DNA of 30,962 nucleotides from Oscillospiraceae bacterium (GTDB taxonomy: Bacteria; Bacillota; Clostridia; Oscillospirales; Oscillospiraceae), in assembly GCA_015068335.1 (NCBI GenBank), contig SVKT01000003.1, forward strand, positions 1-30,962. The letters are read 5' to 3'. This document shows positions 7,944 through 14,584 of the stretch, piece by piece (within the stretch, counting starts at the first letter, position 1; every line of letters begins with the position of its first letter). A program made the position numbers and the translations under genes. Under the pieces are notes generated by a model that did no database searches, was not told the DNA's origin, and was given only the letters and a program-made list of their open reading frames with translations.

Positions 7944-7972
7944 ATTATACCGGGGTTCCGCCCCTATTGCAA
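7944..7972 (-). promoter_or_regulatory. Promoter for the GntR regulator gene
   Basis: The minus-strand -10 TATAAT (7949-7944) is 17 bases from a weaker -35 TTGCAA (7972-7967). It is divergent from the promoter at 8002-8030. Confidence 0.7.
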
Positions 7973-7978
7973 ACACAT

Positions 7979-8042
7979 TTGTATGATTGCACGAAATTTT
8001 GTTGACATCATCCGTCGTTCTGTGTACAATGACGTCATACAA
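7979..8042. promoter_or_regulatory. Inverted TTGTATGA / TCATACAA pair, candidate GntR operators
   Basis: TTGTATGA (7979-7986) and its exact inverse TCATACAA (8035-8042) bracket the VOR operon promoter. The second copy adjoins a 10-bp perfect palindrome ATGACGTCAT (8029-8038) that overlaps the end of the -10 box. The location between divergent genes fits binding by the adjacent GntR protein, repressing both directions. This is inferred from symmetry only. Confidence 0.5.
8002..8030 (+). promoter_or_regulatory. Sigma-A promoter for the MinD-VOR operon
   Basis: Perfect -35 TTGACA (8002-8007), 17-base spacer and -10 TACAAT (8025-8030). The first start codon lies 51 bases downstream. Confidence 0.9.
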
Positions 8043-8081
8043 TATAAACAGCGATAATACAACGCAGAGGAGGTGAGGTGT

Positions 8082-8762
8082 TTGACTGCCTCGACCGTTT
8101 GCTCCCACCGCATTTCCATCATCACAGGACACTACGGCACGGGAAAAACGGAGTTTTCCGTCAATCTGGCTCTGGCGCTCTCCGCCGAGGGGAAACAGGT
8201 TATGCTGGCCGATCTGGACATTGTGAATCCCTACTTCCGCTCCCGGGAGCGCAGGAATCTTCTGGAAGAGGCCGGCGTGCGGCTGATCTCATCGGCCCAG
8301 TCGTTCAGCAACGCGGATCTCCCCGCCCTGCCGGCAGAACTGCTTTCCATTCTGGAAACGCCCGCCATTACCGGCGTGCTGGACATCGGCGGCGACCCCG
8401 TGGGCGCCAGAGTGCTGGCGCGGTTCCGGCCCAAGATCATACAGGAGGACTACCAACTGATCTTCGTGCTCAACGCCAACCGCCCGGAGGTGCGCGAGAT
8501 CGACGGCGCCATCACCTACCTGCGCAGCATTGAAGCCACCACCGGCCTCACCTGCACCGGCATCGTCAACAACACCCACCTGTGCGGCGAGACCACCGGG
8601 GAGGACATCCGCCGCGGCGCGGCGCTCTCCGCCGCCGTATCCGAAGCCACCGGCATCCCCGTACTGTGCCACGTGGCGGTGGAGCCGCTGGCTCAGGCGC
8701 TGGGCGACCTGCCCGAGCCGGTATTCCCCATCACCATTAAAATGAAAAAACCGTGGGAATGA
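8082..8762 (+). CDS. MinD/ParA-like P-loop ATPase
   Basis: This 226-residue protein has a P-loop GHYGTGKTEFS near the N-terminus, then a MinD/SIMIBI-type LADLDIVNPYFRSRER segment, a GVLDIGGDPVGA switch-like motif and VLNANRPEVREI. It lacks the extra signature Lys (KGG-GKT) of true ParA/MinD partition proteins. The start is set at TTG 8082 because AGGAGG (8068-8073) lies eight bases upstream; the GTG at 8073 would overlap that ribosome site. It is the first gene of the operon and the ferredoxin subunit follows after 26 bases. Its job is unknown to me. Context suggests help with assembly or cofactor handling of the oxidoreductase, like ATPases that mature metalloenzymes, but this is inference. 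Confidence 0.85.
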   Translation: MTASTVCSHRISIITGHYGTGKTEFSVNLALALSAEGKQVMLADLDIVNPYFRSRERRNLLEEAGVRLISSAQSFSNADLPALPAELLSILETPAITGVLDIGGDPVGARVLARFRPKIIQEDYQLIFVLNANRPEVREIDGAITYLRSIEATTGLTCTGIVNNTHLCGETTGEDIRRGAALSAAVSEATGIPVLCHVAVEPLAQALGDLPEPVFPITIKMKKPWE

Positions 8763-8788
8763 CCACTGAAAAGGAGGAGCGCATCATT

Positions 8789-9001
8789 ATGGCTGCAAAA
8801 GTTACATTCAACTCCGACCGCTGCAAAGGGTGCGAACTGTGCACCACCGTATGCCCCAAGCACATTGTTGTGATCGACAGCAATGTGGTCAACCGCAAGG
8901 GCTATCACCCCGCTACCGTGACGGATATGGACGCGTGCATCGGCTGCGCCAGTTGTGCCAAGATCTGTCCCGATTCCATCATCACTGTGGAAAAGTTCTG
9001 A
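8789..9001 (+). CDS. vorD: 2-oxoacid:ferredoxin oxidoreductase, delta (2[4Fe-4S] ferredoxin) subunit
   Basis: This 70-residue protein is the electron-transfer subunit. Two classical CxxCxxCxxxCP cluster motifs are present (CKGCELCTTVCPKHI and CIGCASCAKICPDSI), enough to bind two [4Fe-4S] centres that pass electrons from the thiamine-bound intermediate to external ferredoxin. The ATG at 8789 is chosen for its AAGGAGG (8771-8777) and because the protein then starts like other KorD/VorD chains. An upstream ATG at 8753 adds 12 residues overlapping the preceding gene. It lies 16 bases before the alpha subunit. The V/K (valine or 2-ketoglutarate) specificity is inferred from neighbours, so the symbol is provisional. 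Confidence 0.92.
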   Translation: MAAKVTFNSDRCKGCELCTTVCPKHIVVIDSNVVNRKGYHPATVTDMDACIGCASCAKICPDSIITVEKF

Positions 9002-9017
9002 AAGGAGGTTATGTATC

Positions 9018-10091
9018 GTGGCAAAAGAACTGTGGAAAGGAAATGAAGCCATCGCAGAGGCCGCCATCCGTGCCGGCTGTGACTGCTTCTTCGGTTACCC
9101 CATCACCCCCCAGAGCGAAGTCCCCGAATATATGTCCACCCACCTGCCCAAGGCGGGCGGCGTGTTCGTCCAGGCCGAATCTGAAATCGCCGCCATCAAT
9201 ATGGTTTACGGCGCCGCCGGTTCCGGCAAGCGCGCGATGACCTCCTCGTCCTCCCCCGGCATCAGCCTGAAACAGGAGGGCATCACCTATCTGGCCGGCG
9301 CCGAAGTCCCCGCCGTCATCGTCAACTGTATGCGCGGCGGCCCGGGTCTTGGCACCATCCAGCCCGGTCAGGGCGACTATTATCAGTCCACCCGCGGCGG
9401 CGGCAACGGCGACTACCGCACGATCGTCCTCTCTCCCTCCAACATTCAGGAGGCCGTGGACTTCGTGCAGGAGGCCTTTGACATCGCCGACCAGTACCGC
9501 AACCCCGTTCTGGTGGTGATGGACGGTCTGATCGGTCAGATGATGGAGCCCATCGAGTGGCGCGAGATCCCCAAGCGCGAACTGCCCTCCAAGGACGAGT
9601 GGGCTGCCTCCGGCCGCAAGGGCCGCGCCCACAACAACATCATCAACTCCCTGTTCCTCGACCCCGAGATCTGCAACGCGCACAATGTCCGCCTGGCCGC
9701 GAAACTGGCCGAGATGGAGAAGAACGAAGTCCGCTGGGAGGAAGTGCAGTGCGATGACGCCGAACTGGTCATCACCGCATACGGCACCCCCGCCCGTATC
9801 GCCCTCACCGCCATCGACATCCTGCGCAGCGAAGGCTATAAGGTGGGTCTGTTCCGTCCCATCACCCTGTGGCCCTTCCCCGAGAAGGCCCTGGGCGACC
9901 TGGCCGGCAGCGAACACGTGAAGGCCTTCCTGGACGTGGAGATGAGTACCACCGGCCAGATGATCGACGACGTCCGTCTGTCTGTCCTGGGCAGAAAGCC
10001 CATCTCCTATCTGGGCTGCGCCGGCGGCCTGATCCCCTCCGTGGAGGATATGGTCGAAGCAGCCCGAAAGGCATTGAAGGAGGTGCAGTAA
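9018..10091 (+). CDS. vorB: 2-oxoacid:ferredoxin oxidoreductase, alpha subunit (VorB/KorA type)
   Basis: This 357-residue alpha subunit contains the pyrimidine-binding and transketolase C-terminal-like domains of the 2-oxoacid:acceptor oxidoreductases. Recognisable parts are GCDCFFGYPITPQSEVPEYM near the start, VQAESEIAAINMVYGAAGSG, TSSSSPGISLKQEGITYLAG, MRGGPGLGTIQPGQGDY and the C-terminal SYLGCAGGLIPSVEDM. The start is GTG 9018, with AAAGGAGG (9001-9008) nine bases upstream. The enzyme decarboxylates a 2-oxoacid oxidatively to acyl-CoA with ferredoxin as acceptor, and can run in reverse. The four-gene order delta-alpha-beta-gamma and the downstream ilvE favour branched-chain 2-oxoacids (VOR), but a 2-oxoglutarate enzyme (KOR) cannot be excluded. 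Confidence 0.93.
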   Translation: MAKELWKGNEAIAEAAIRAGCDCFFGYPITPQSEVPEYMSTHLPKAGGVFVQAESEIAAINMVYGAAGSGKRAMTSSSSPGISLKQEGITYLAGAEVPAVIVNCMRGGPGLGTIQPGQGDYYQSTRGGGNGDYRTIVLSPSNIQEAVDFVQEAFDIADQYRNPVLVVMDGLIGQMMEPIEWREIPKRELPSKDEWAASGRKGRAHNNIINSLFLDPEICNAHNVRLAAKLAEMEKNEVRWEEVQCDDAELVITAYGTPARIALTAIDILRSEGYKVGLFRPITLWPFPEKALGDLAGSEHVKAFLDVEMSTTGQMIDDVRLSVLGRKPISYLGCAGGLIPSVEDMVEAARKALKEVQ

Positions 10092-10092
10092 T

Positions 10093-10842
10093 ATGGCAAT
10101 CGTATATGAAAAGTCCCGCGGCCTGACCGACGCCGAATTGCACTACTGCCCCGGCTGTCACCACGGCATCATCCACAAACTGGTGGCCGAGTGTCTGGTG
10201 GAACTGGGCCTGCTGGACAACGCCATCGGCGTGTGCCCCGTGGGCTGCTCCGTTCTGGCGTACAATTATTTCAGTTGTGATATGCAGGAGGCCGCCCACG
10301 GCCGCGCGCCCGCTGTGGCCACCGGCATCAAGCGCACCCACCCCGACCAGGCGGTCTTCACCTATCAGGGCGACGGCGACCTGGCCTCCATCGGCACCGC
10401 CGAGATCGTCCACGCCGCGATGCGCGGTGAGAAGTTCACCACCATTTTCGTCAACAACGCCATCTACGGTATGACCGGCGGACAGATGGCCCCCACCACC
10501 CTCATCGGCCAGCGAGCCACCACCTGCCCCGGCGGCCGCACCGCCGAGCAGGCCGGTATGCCCATCCGGATGGCCGAGATGCTCTCCACCCTGGACGGCT
10601 GCGTCTACGCCGAGCGCGTGTGCGTGGTGGACATCGCCAACCTGAACAAGGCCAAGCGCGCCATCAAAAAGGCCTTCCAGAAGCAGATGGCCGGCGAGGG
10701 CTTCACCTTCGTGGAAGTCCTGTCCACCTGCCCCACCAACTGGGGTATGACGCCCCTGAAAGCCAACGAGTGGCTGAAAACCGATATGGCTGCCTATTAT
10801 CCTCTGGGCGTGATCAAGGACAACACTGCGGAGGTGAAGTAA
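10093..10842 (+). CDS. vorA: 2-oxoacid:ferredoxin oxidoreductase, beta (thiamine pyrophosphate) subunit
   Basis: This 249-residue subunit binds thiamine pyrophosphate. The diphosphate and magnesium site is the GDGDLASIG motif followed by FVNNAIYGMTGGQMAPTT. The conserved Cys residues in YCPGCHHGI and VCPVGCSVL are typical of the family. The gene starts one base after the alpha subunit stops and its end is one base from the gamma subunit, so all subunits should be made in equal amounts. C-terminal FVEVLSTCPTNWGM is also a family feature. Specificity (branched-chain versus 2-oxoglutarate) is inferred from context. Confidence 0.94.
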   Translation: MAIVYEKSRGLTDAELHYCPGCHHGIIHKLVAECLVELGLLDNAIGVCPVGCSVLAYNYFSCDMQEAAHGRAPAVATGIKRTHPDQAVFTYQGDGDLASIGTAEIVHAAMRGEKFTTIFVNNAIYGMTGGQMAPTTLIGQRATTCPGGRTAEQAGMPIRMAEMLSTLDGCVYAERVCVVDIANLNKAKRAIKKAFQKQMAGEGFTFVEVLSTCPTNWGMTPLKANEWLKTDMAAYYPLGVIKDNTAEVK

Positions 10843-10843
10843 G

Positions 10844-11380
10844 ATGAAGAAAGAAGTCATCATTTCCGGTTTCGGCGGACAGGGCGGTCTGGCCATCGGC
10901 AAGAATCTGGTGGAAGCCGGTCTGGCCGAGGGTCTGAATGTGACCTGGGCCCCCTCCTACGGCCCCGAAATGCGCGGCGGCACCGCCAACTGTTCCGTGG
11001 TGCTCTCCGACAAGCCCGTGGGCTCCCCCGTGTTCAACCACTCCACCGAACTCATTGCCCTCAACGAGCCCTCTCTGGCAAAATTTGAGGCCGGCGTGCT
11101 GCCCGGCGGCACCGTGTTCGTCAACTCCTCCGTGGTCACCGACAAGGTCTCCCGGGACGACCTGACCGCCTACTACATCCCTTGCAGCAAAATCGCCGAG
11201 GAAGTGGGCAACAGCAAGGTGGCCAATATGGTGATGCTGGGCGCCTACGTGGCTGCCACCGGCGTGCTGAAACCCGAGACCATCGAGGCAATGATCGCCG
11301 AGATGTTTGCCGGAGCCAAGGCGAAGTTCATCCCCCTGAACATCGAGGCCTTCCGCCGCGGAATGGCCTGCGTGAAATAA
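10844..11380 (+). CDS. vorC: 2-oxoacid:ferredoxin oxidoreductase, gamma subunit
   Basis: This 178-residue protein is the gamma domain of the oxidoreductase, at its normal length. Landmarks are the N-terminal ISGFGGQGGLAIGKNL (GFGGQG is diagnostic) and SYGPEMRGGTANCSVVLSD, which forms part of the subunit interface near the active site. It completes a four-subunit delta-alpha-beta-gamma enzyme in one operon. A GC-rich hairpin follows 10 bases after the stop. Confidence 0.94.
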   Translation: MKKEVIISGFGGQGGLAIGKNLVEAGLAEGLNVTWAPSYGPEMRGGTANCSVVLSDKPVGSPVFNHSTELIALNEPSLAKFEAGVLPGGTVFVNSSVVTDKVSRDDLTAYYIPCSKIAEEVGNSKVANMVMLGAYVAATGVLKPETIEAMIAEMFAGAKAKFIPLNIEAFRRGMACVK

Positions 11381-11390
11381 GGACTCCCGT

Positions 11391-11423
11391 GCCGCGGGCC
11401 GCACACTGCTGCCGGCCCGCGGC
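11391..11423 (+). terminator. GC-rich hairpin after the VOR operon
   Basis: A 10-bp stem (11391-11400 with 11414-11423) with a 13-base loop is followed only by TTCCTCGTTCT, so termination may be partial and some transcripts could run on into ilvE. Confidence 0.6.
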
Positions 11424-11449
11424 TTCCTCGTTCTGCCGCGCGATTTCCC

Positions 11450-11478
11450 TTGACTTTGCGCCGGGATCAGCGTATAAA
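11450..11478 (+). promoter_or_regulatory. Sigma-A promoter for ilvE
   Basis: -35 TTGACT (11450-11455), 17-base spacer, -10 TATAAA (11473-11478). The predicted transcript starts near 11485, about 135 bases before the ilvE start codon, leaving a long leader. Confidence 0.85.
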
Positions 11479-11531
11479 AAGAAGTAAGATCGGCGAATGT
11501 CGGAGCAGAACAAGACGCGCCACGGATGTGT

Positions 11532-11581
11532 GACTTTCGCCTCTCCCTGCGAAACGGGACTGCGCGAAAGTCTTTTGTTTT
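11532..11581 (+). promoter_or_regulatory. Terminator-like attenuator in the ilvE leader
   Basis: Inside the leader, GACTTTCGC (11532-11540) pairs with GCGAAAGTC (11564-11572) and is followed directly by TTTTGTTTT (11573-11581), which is the layout of an intrinsic terminator. The 5' arm can instead pair with a second GCGAAA at 11549-11554, giving a shorter exclusive hairpin. That is the logic of a transcription attenuator. I see no T-box signature and no closed leader peptide rich in branched-chain codons, so the sensor is unknown. Confidence 0.65.
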
Positions 11582-11619
11582 CGGTTCCGAACATCACTCA
11601 TATAAAGGAGAATTTTACA

Positions 11620-12696
11620 ATGCTGGACATCAAGATCACCAGAACCACCACCCCCAAGACCAAGCCCGCCGACGAAACCAAACTGGGCTTCGGCAAGATC
11701 TCCTCTGACCATATGTTCCTGATGGATTACAGCGTGGAACAGGGCTGGCACGATCCCCGCATCGTTCCCTACGCCCCCTTCCAACTGGACCCCGCCTGCG
11801 TGGTGTTCCACTATGCGCAGGAACTGTTTGAGGGTATGAAGGCCTATCGCACCGCCGAGGGTCAGATCCAGTTGTTCCGCCCCGAGTGCAACGCCCAGCG
11901 TATGCAGGACTCCTCCGAGCGTCTGTGCATCCCCACCATCCCCGTGGAGGACTACGTGCAGGCCGTGAAGGCGCTGGTGGAAGTGGATAAGGACTGGGTG
12001 CCTTACAGTTACGGCGCCTCCCTGTACATCCGTCCCTTCGTCATCGCCACCGATGTGGGTATGGGCGTCCACGCCAGCCACACCTACACCTTCTGCATCA
12101 TCGCTTTCCCCTCCGGCGCCTACTATGCCGAGGGCATCAACCCCGTGCGCATCTACGTCGAGGATGAGTACATCCGTGCCGCCCCCGGCCTGACCGGCTA
12201 CACCAAGTGCGGCGGCAACTACGCCGCCTCCATCAAGGCCGGCGAAGTGGCCGCGCAGAAGGGCTTTGCTCAGGTTCTGTGGCTGGACGGCGTGGAACGC
12301 AAGTACGTGGAAGAAGTCGGCGCGATGAACATCTTCTTCAAGATCGACGGCAAGGTCTACACCGCCGCCTGCACCGGCACCGTGCTGCCCGGCGTCACCC
12401 GCCGCAGTTGCATCGAACTGCTGCGCGACTGGGGCTACGAGGTCATCGAGGGCAAACTGGCCATCGCCGACATTATGGAAGCCAGCCGCAACGGCAAGTT
12501 GGAGGAAGTCTTCGGCACCGGCACCGCCGCTGTCATCTCCCCCGTCAAGGAACTGTGCTGGAAGAACGAATCCGCTTTCATCGGCGGCGGCGTCATCGGT
12601 CCCGTCACCCAGAAACTGTATGACGTGATGACCGGCATCCAGTGGGGCAAAGTGGCCGACACCAAGGGCTGGATCGTTCCCGTCTGCGAGGGCTGA
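11620..12696 (+). CDS. ilvE: Branched-chain amino acid aminotransferase
   Basis: This 358-residue protein matches class IV (fold-type IV) PLP aminotransferases of the BCAT type, which interconvert Leu, Ile and Val with their 2-oxoacids using glutamate/2-oxoglutarate. PLP is held by Lys196 in GYTKCGGNYA. Other landmarks are QELFEGMKAYR (67-77), LYIRPFVIATD, EEVGAMNIFF and the phosphate-binding CTGTVLPGVTR. The ATG at 11620 follows AAAGGAG (11604-11610); the frame is open further up to 11497 but only through the leader hairpin. Its position directly after the VOR genes suggests that it supplies or consumes the branched-chain 2-oxoacids handled by that enzyme. Confidence 0.96.
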   Translation: MLDIKITRTTTPKTKPADETKLGFGKISSDHMFLMDYSVEQGWHDPRIVPYAPFQLDPACVVFHYAQELFEGMKAYRTAEGQIQLFRPECNAQRMQDSSERLCIPTIPVEDYVQAVKALVEVDKDWVPYSYGASLYIRPFVIATDVGMGVHASHTYTFCIIAFPSGAYYAEGINPVRIYVEDEYIRAAPGLTGYTKCGGNYAASIKAGEVAAQKGFAQVLWLDGVERKYVEEVGAMNIFFKIDGKVYTAACTGTVLPGVTRRSCIELLRDWGYEVIEGKLAIADIMEASRNGKLEEVFGTGTAAVISPVKELCWKNESAFIGGGVIGPVTQKLYDVMTGIQWGKVADTKGWIVPVCEG

Positions 12697-12714
12697 CCGT
12701 TTCAGAAAACAGGA

Positions 12715-12746
12715 GAACCGGAGGATATTCCTCCGGTTCTTTTTTG
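12715..12746 (+). terminator. Intrinsic terminator of ilvE
   Basis: Perfect 11-bp stem (12715-12725 with 12729-12739), three-base loop and a run of six T. It also lies immediately after the stop of the convergent exporter gene and could serve it weakly. Confidence 0.93.
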
Positions 12747-13199
12747 TTAGTTTGCTTTTCTCTGACGCTGTTGGCGGCTTTTGGAGACAATGCGCACCAC
12801 GGAGGCCACCAGCGAGCAGCCCACCGCGATGGCGCCGGCAAGGGCCACCGTTTCCAGCCCCTTTTCCACGAAAAGGTCCATATCGCTGTTGATCAGCGCT
12901 TCCAGCGTGTAGTAGATGCCGCCGCCGGGCACCAGCGGGATGATGCCGATGAGCAAAAACACCGCCGCCGGGGATTTGAACACCCGGGCGAAGATCTCCG
13001 ACAGCATCGCCACCACAACGGTGGCCAGCAGTCCGCGCAGAACGATGCTGCTGCCGTCCAGCAGCAGGTACACCAGCCAGCCGCCGGCGCCGGAAAGCGC
13101 CGCGCACACGATATGCTGCCACTTGCGCAGTTGAAACACGAAGCAAAAGGCCACGCAGCCGATAAAGGCATACAGGCAGGGAAGAATGATATGTTCCAT
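12747..13199 (-). CDS. Threonine/serine exporter, small (ThrE_2-type) membrane subunit
   Basis: This 150-residue protein is almost wholly hydrophobic, with about four to five membrane segments. It carries the family-like turn GIIPLVPGGGIYYTLEAL, which in ThrE-type exporters forms part of the transport core. In many Firmicutes the single ThrE protein of Corynebacterium is split into a large N-terminal and a small C-terminal half made from adjacent genes, which is the arrangement here: the large half ends 11 bases upstream. The substrate is taken from the family (Thr/Ser efflux) and is not proven. Confidence 0.88.
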   Translation of the reverse strand: MEHIILPCLYAFIGCVAFCFVFQLRKWQHIVCAALSGAGGWLVYLLLDGSSIVLRGLLATVVVAMLSEIFARVFKSPAAVFLLIGIIPLVPGGGIYYTLEALINSDMDLFVEKGLETVALAGAIAVGCSLVASVVRIVSKSRQQRQRKAN

Positions 13200-13210
13200 C
13201 TCGCCCCTCC

Positions 13211-13975
13211 TTACACGCCCAGCACGCCAAACAGCCAGGGCACCGACGTCAGCGTGATGGCCACGCCGATGGTAATGCCCAGCGCCACCAGCAGCACTTC
13301 CGCCGTGCGGCTCACCGCCGCCAGATAGTCGCCCGCCAGCACGTCGCGCATCATATTGGTAATGGCCAGACCCGGCACCAGCAGCATAATCGTGCCGATG
13401 GTGGCCTTATCCGCGTGTACGGAGCCGTTCAGCGCCTGCAAGGTGACCGGGATGACCGTTGCCAGCATCGCCGCGATCAGGTTGCGGAAAAAGCCGTTGG
13501 CCTGCACGCCGTGCAGGAAACTCACCGCCCGGCGAACCAGCAGCCCGGAGAAAAACGCCGCCACGGCGTCCACCGCGCAGCCGCCCCAGAACAACGTGAA
13601 GAAGGCCGCCACCACACCGAAGGACAGATAGTCCGCCCAGCGGGGGTAGAGGGGGCTGTTCAAGATCTCCCGCAGGTTCTCCTCCGCCGCCGCCACCGCT
13701 GGGGGCGCGGCGCAGATCTCACGGCACAGGGAATTGAGCCGGCGCAGGCGGTTCAGGTTGACCGCCGCGGGCTTGACCCGCACCGCCTTGGTGTAGTTGC
13801 GCTCCTCCGTGCGGATATTGACGATCACGCAGGACGGGATGGCGAACACCTCCGGCGCGGGGCAGCCGTAGGCGGCCAGCACACGCTCCACCGACTCTTC
13901 CACGCGGCAGATCTCGCCGCCGTTCTGCATCAACTGGCGTCCCAGTTCACAACTGAAATTCAGCACGCTCTCCAT
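13211..13975 (-). CDS. Threonine/serine exporter, large (ThrE N-domain) subunit
   Basis: This 254-residue protein belongs to the ThrE/DUF1212-like family. The soluble N-terminal part (residues ~1-115) has LGRQLMQNGGEICRVEESVERVLAAYG and FAIPSCVIVNI, hallmarks of the family. The rest holds about five membrane segments with an LVPGLAITNMMRD turn that mirrors the small subunit. I take the ATG at 13975, because GGAG lies nine bases upstream; an ATG at 13984 directly abuts the same site. It overlaps nothing and lies 15 bases after the zinc-ribbon gene, so the three genes probably form one operon from the promoter at 14453-14481. Confidence 0.9.
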   Translation of the reverse strand: MESVLNFSCELGRQLMQNGGEICRVEESVERVLAAYGCPAPEVFAIPSCVIVNIRTEERNYTKAVRVKPAAVNLNRLRRLNSLCREICAAPPAVAAAEENLREILNSPLYPRWADYLSFGVVAAFFTLFWGGCAVDAVAAFFSGLLVRRAVSFLHGVQANGFFRNLIAAMLATVIPVTLQALNGSVHADKATIGTIMLLVPGLAITNMMRDVLAGDYLAAVSRTAEVLLVALGITIGVAITLTSVPWLFGVLGV

Positions 13976-13990
13976 CACACACATCTCCGC

Positions 13991-14416
13991 TTATGTTTTT
14001 GCGCTGATCTTTGCGCCGCACTTGGGACAGGTGATGACGATCTTCCCCTTGCCCACCGGCACGCGGCAAATGGTCTTGCAGGTTTTGCAGGTGAAATACT
14101 TATGTGCCGTGTCCGCGTGGCGGGCTTTGGCGCCGGCGACGGCGTTTTTCCGTGCCTGCCACCAGTTCATCCACTTCCGGTTTTCCTCCCGCCGCCGGGG
14201 CAGATTCTTGGAAAACATACGGAACAGCACCACCACGATCAGCACGAACACCAGCGTCCGCGCCACCCACGCCAGCACGCCCAGGTTCAGCAGACCAAAG
14301 ACGATCTCCAATCCCCAGAGGATCAGATATCCCCAGACCAGCGCACGGTTCAGCGCATCCACGCCGTTGCGGCCGTACATAAAGCGCGCCAGGGCGCATC
14401 TGAATTTATAAAGCAT
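13991..14416 (-). CDS. Small membrane protein with C-terminal zinc ribbon
   Basis: This 141-residue protein has a short N-terminal helix and two adjacent hydrophobic segments (about residues 24-66). A basic stretch follows (NLPRRREENRKWMNWWQARK), then a C-terminal zinc ribbon with two Cys pairs (CKTCKTIC and CPKCGAK). AAGGAG seven bases upstream supports the ATG at 14416. Similar zinc-ribbon membrane proteins occur widely in Clostridia without an assigned function. Its place at the head of the ThrE exporter operon may be incidental. The huge reading frame extending upstream on this strand is antisense to htpG and is not real. Confidence 0.85.
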   Translation of the reverse strand: MLYKFRCALARFMYGRNGVDALNRALVWGYLILWGLEIVFGLLNLGVLAWVARTLVFVLIVVVLFRMFSKNLPRRREENRKWMNWWQARKNAVAGAKARHADTAHKYFTCKTCKTICRVPVGKGKIVITCPKCGAKISAKT

Positions 14417-14452
14417 ACTCTCGCTCCTTATCCGCGTTTGTTCGCTGCCCCT

Positions 14453-14481
14453 ATTGTACTCAACCACAGTGCTTCTGGCAA
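14453..14481 (-). promoter_or_regulatory. Promoter for the zinc-ribbon/ThrE operon
   Basis: Minus strand -35 TTGCCA (14481-14476), 17-base spacer, -10 TACAAT (14458-14453), 37 bases before the start codon. Confidence 0.8.
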
Positions 14482-14533
14482 GCACCGCAGCCCCCGAATT
14501 TACAAAAAGGTCATTTATTTCAGGGCGCTTGTG

Positions 14534-14542
14534 TGCTATATT
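14534..14542 (+). promoter_or_regulatory. Extended -10 promoter for htpG
   Basis: TGC-TATATT gives an extended -10 element without a convincing -35 box. It lies 43 bases before the htpG start. No CIRCE (HrcA) inverted repeat was seen. Confidence 0.55.
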
Positions 14543-14584
14543 GGGTAGCGGTAAAGAACAACAGCAAAGGAAGTGCAAACCAGT

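Noticed and set aside
8073..8081. GTG 8073 as start of the MinD-like ATPase.
   Set aside because: The codon lies within the AGGAGG ribosome site; TTG 8082 is correctly spaced.
11485..11619. T-box riboswitch controlling ilvE.
   Set aside because: The leader is too short and lacks the T-box antiterminator sequence (TGG-ACCGCG type) and a specifier loop.
11497..11619. ilvE starting at ATG 11497 with a 41-residue N-terminal extension.
   Set aside because: The extension is encoded by the leader hairpin and T run, while ATG 11620 has a strong ribosome site and matches the usual family start.
14460..14584. CIRCE element or other heat-shock operator for htpG.
   Set aside because: No GCACTC/GAGTGC inverted repeat is present; only an extended -10 is seen.
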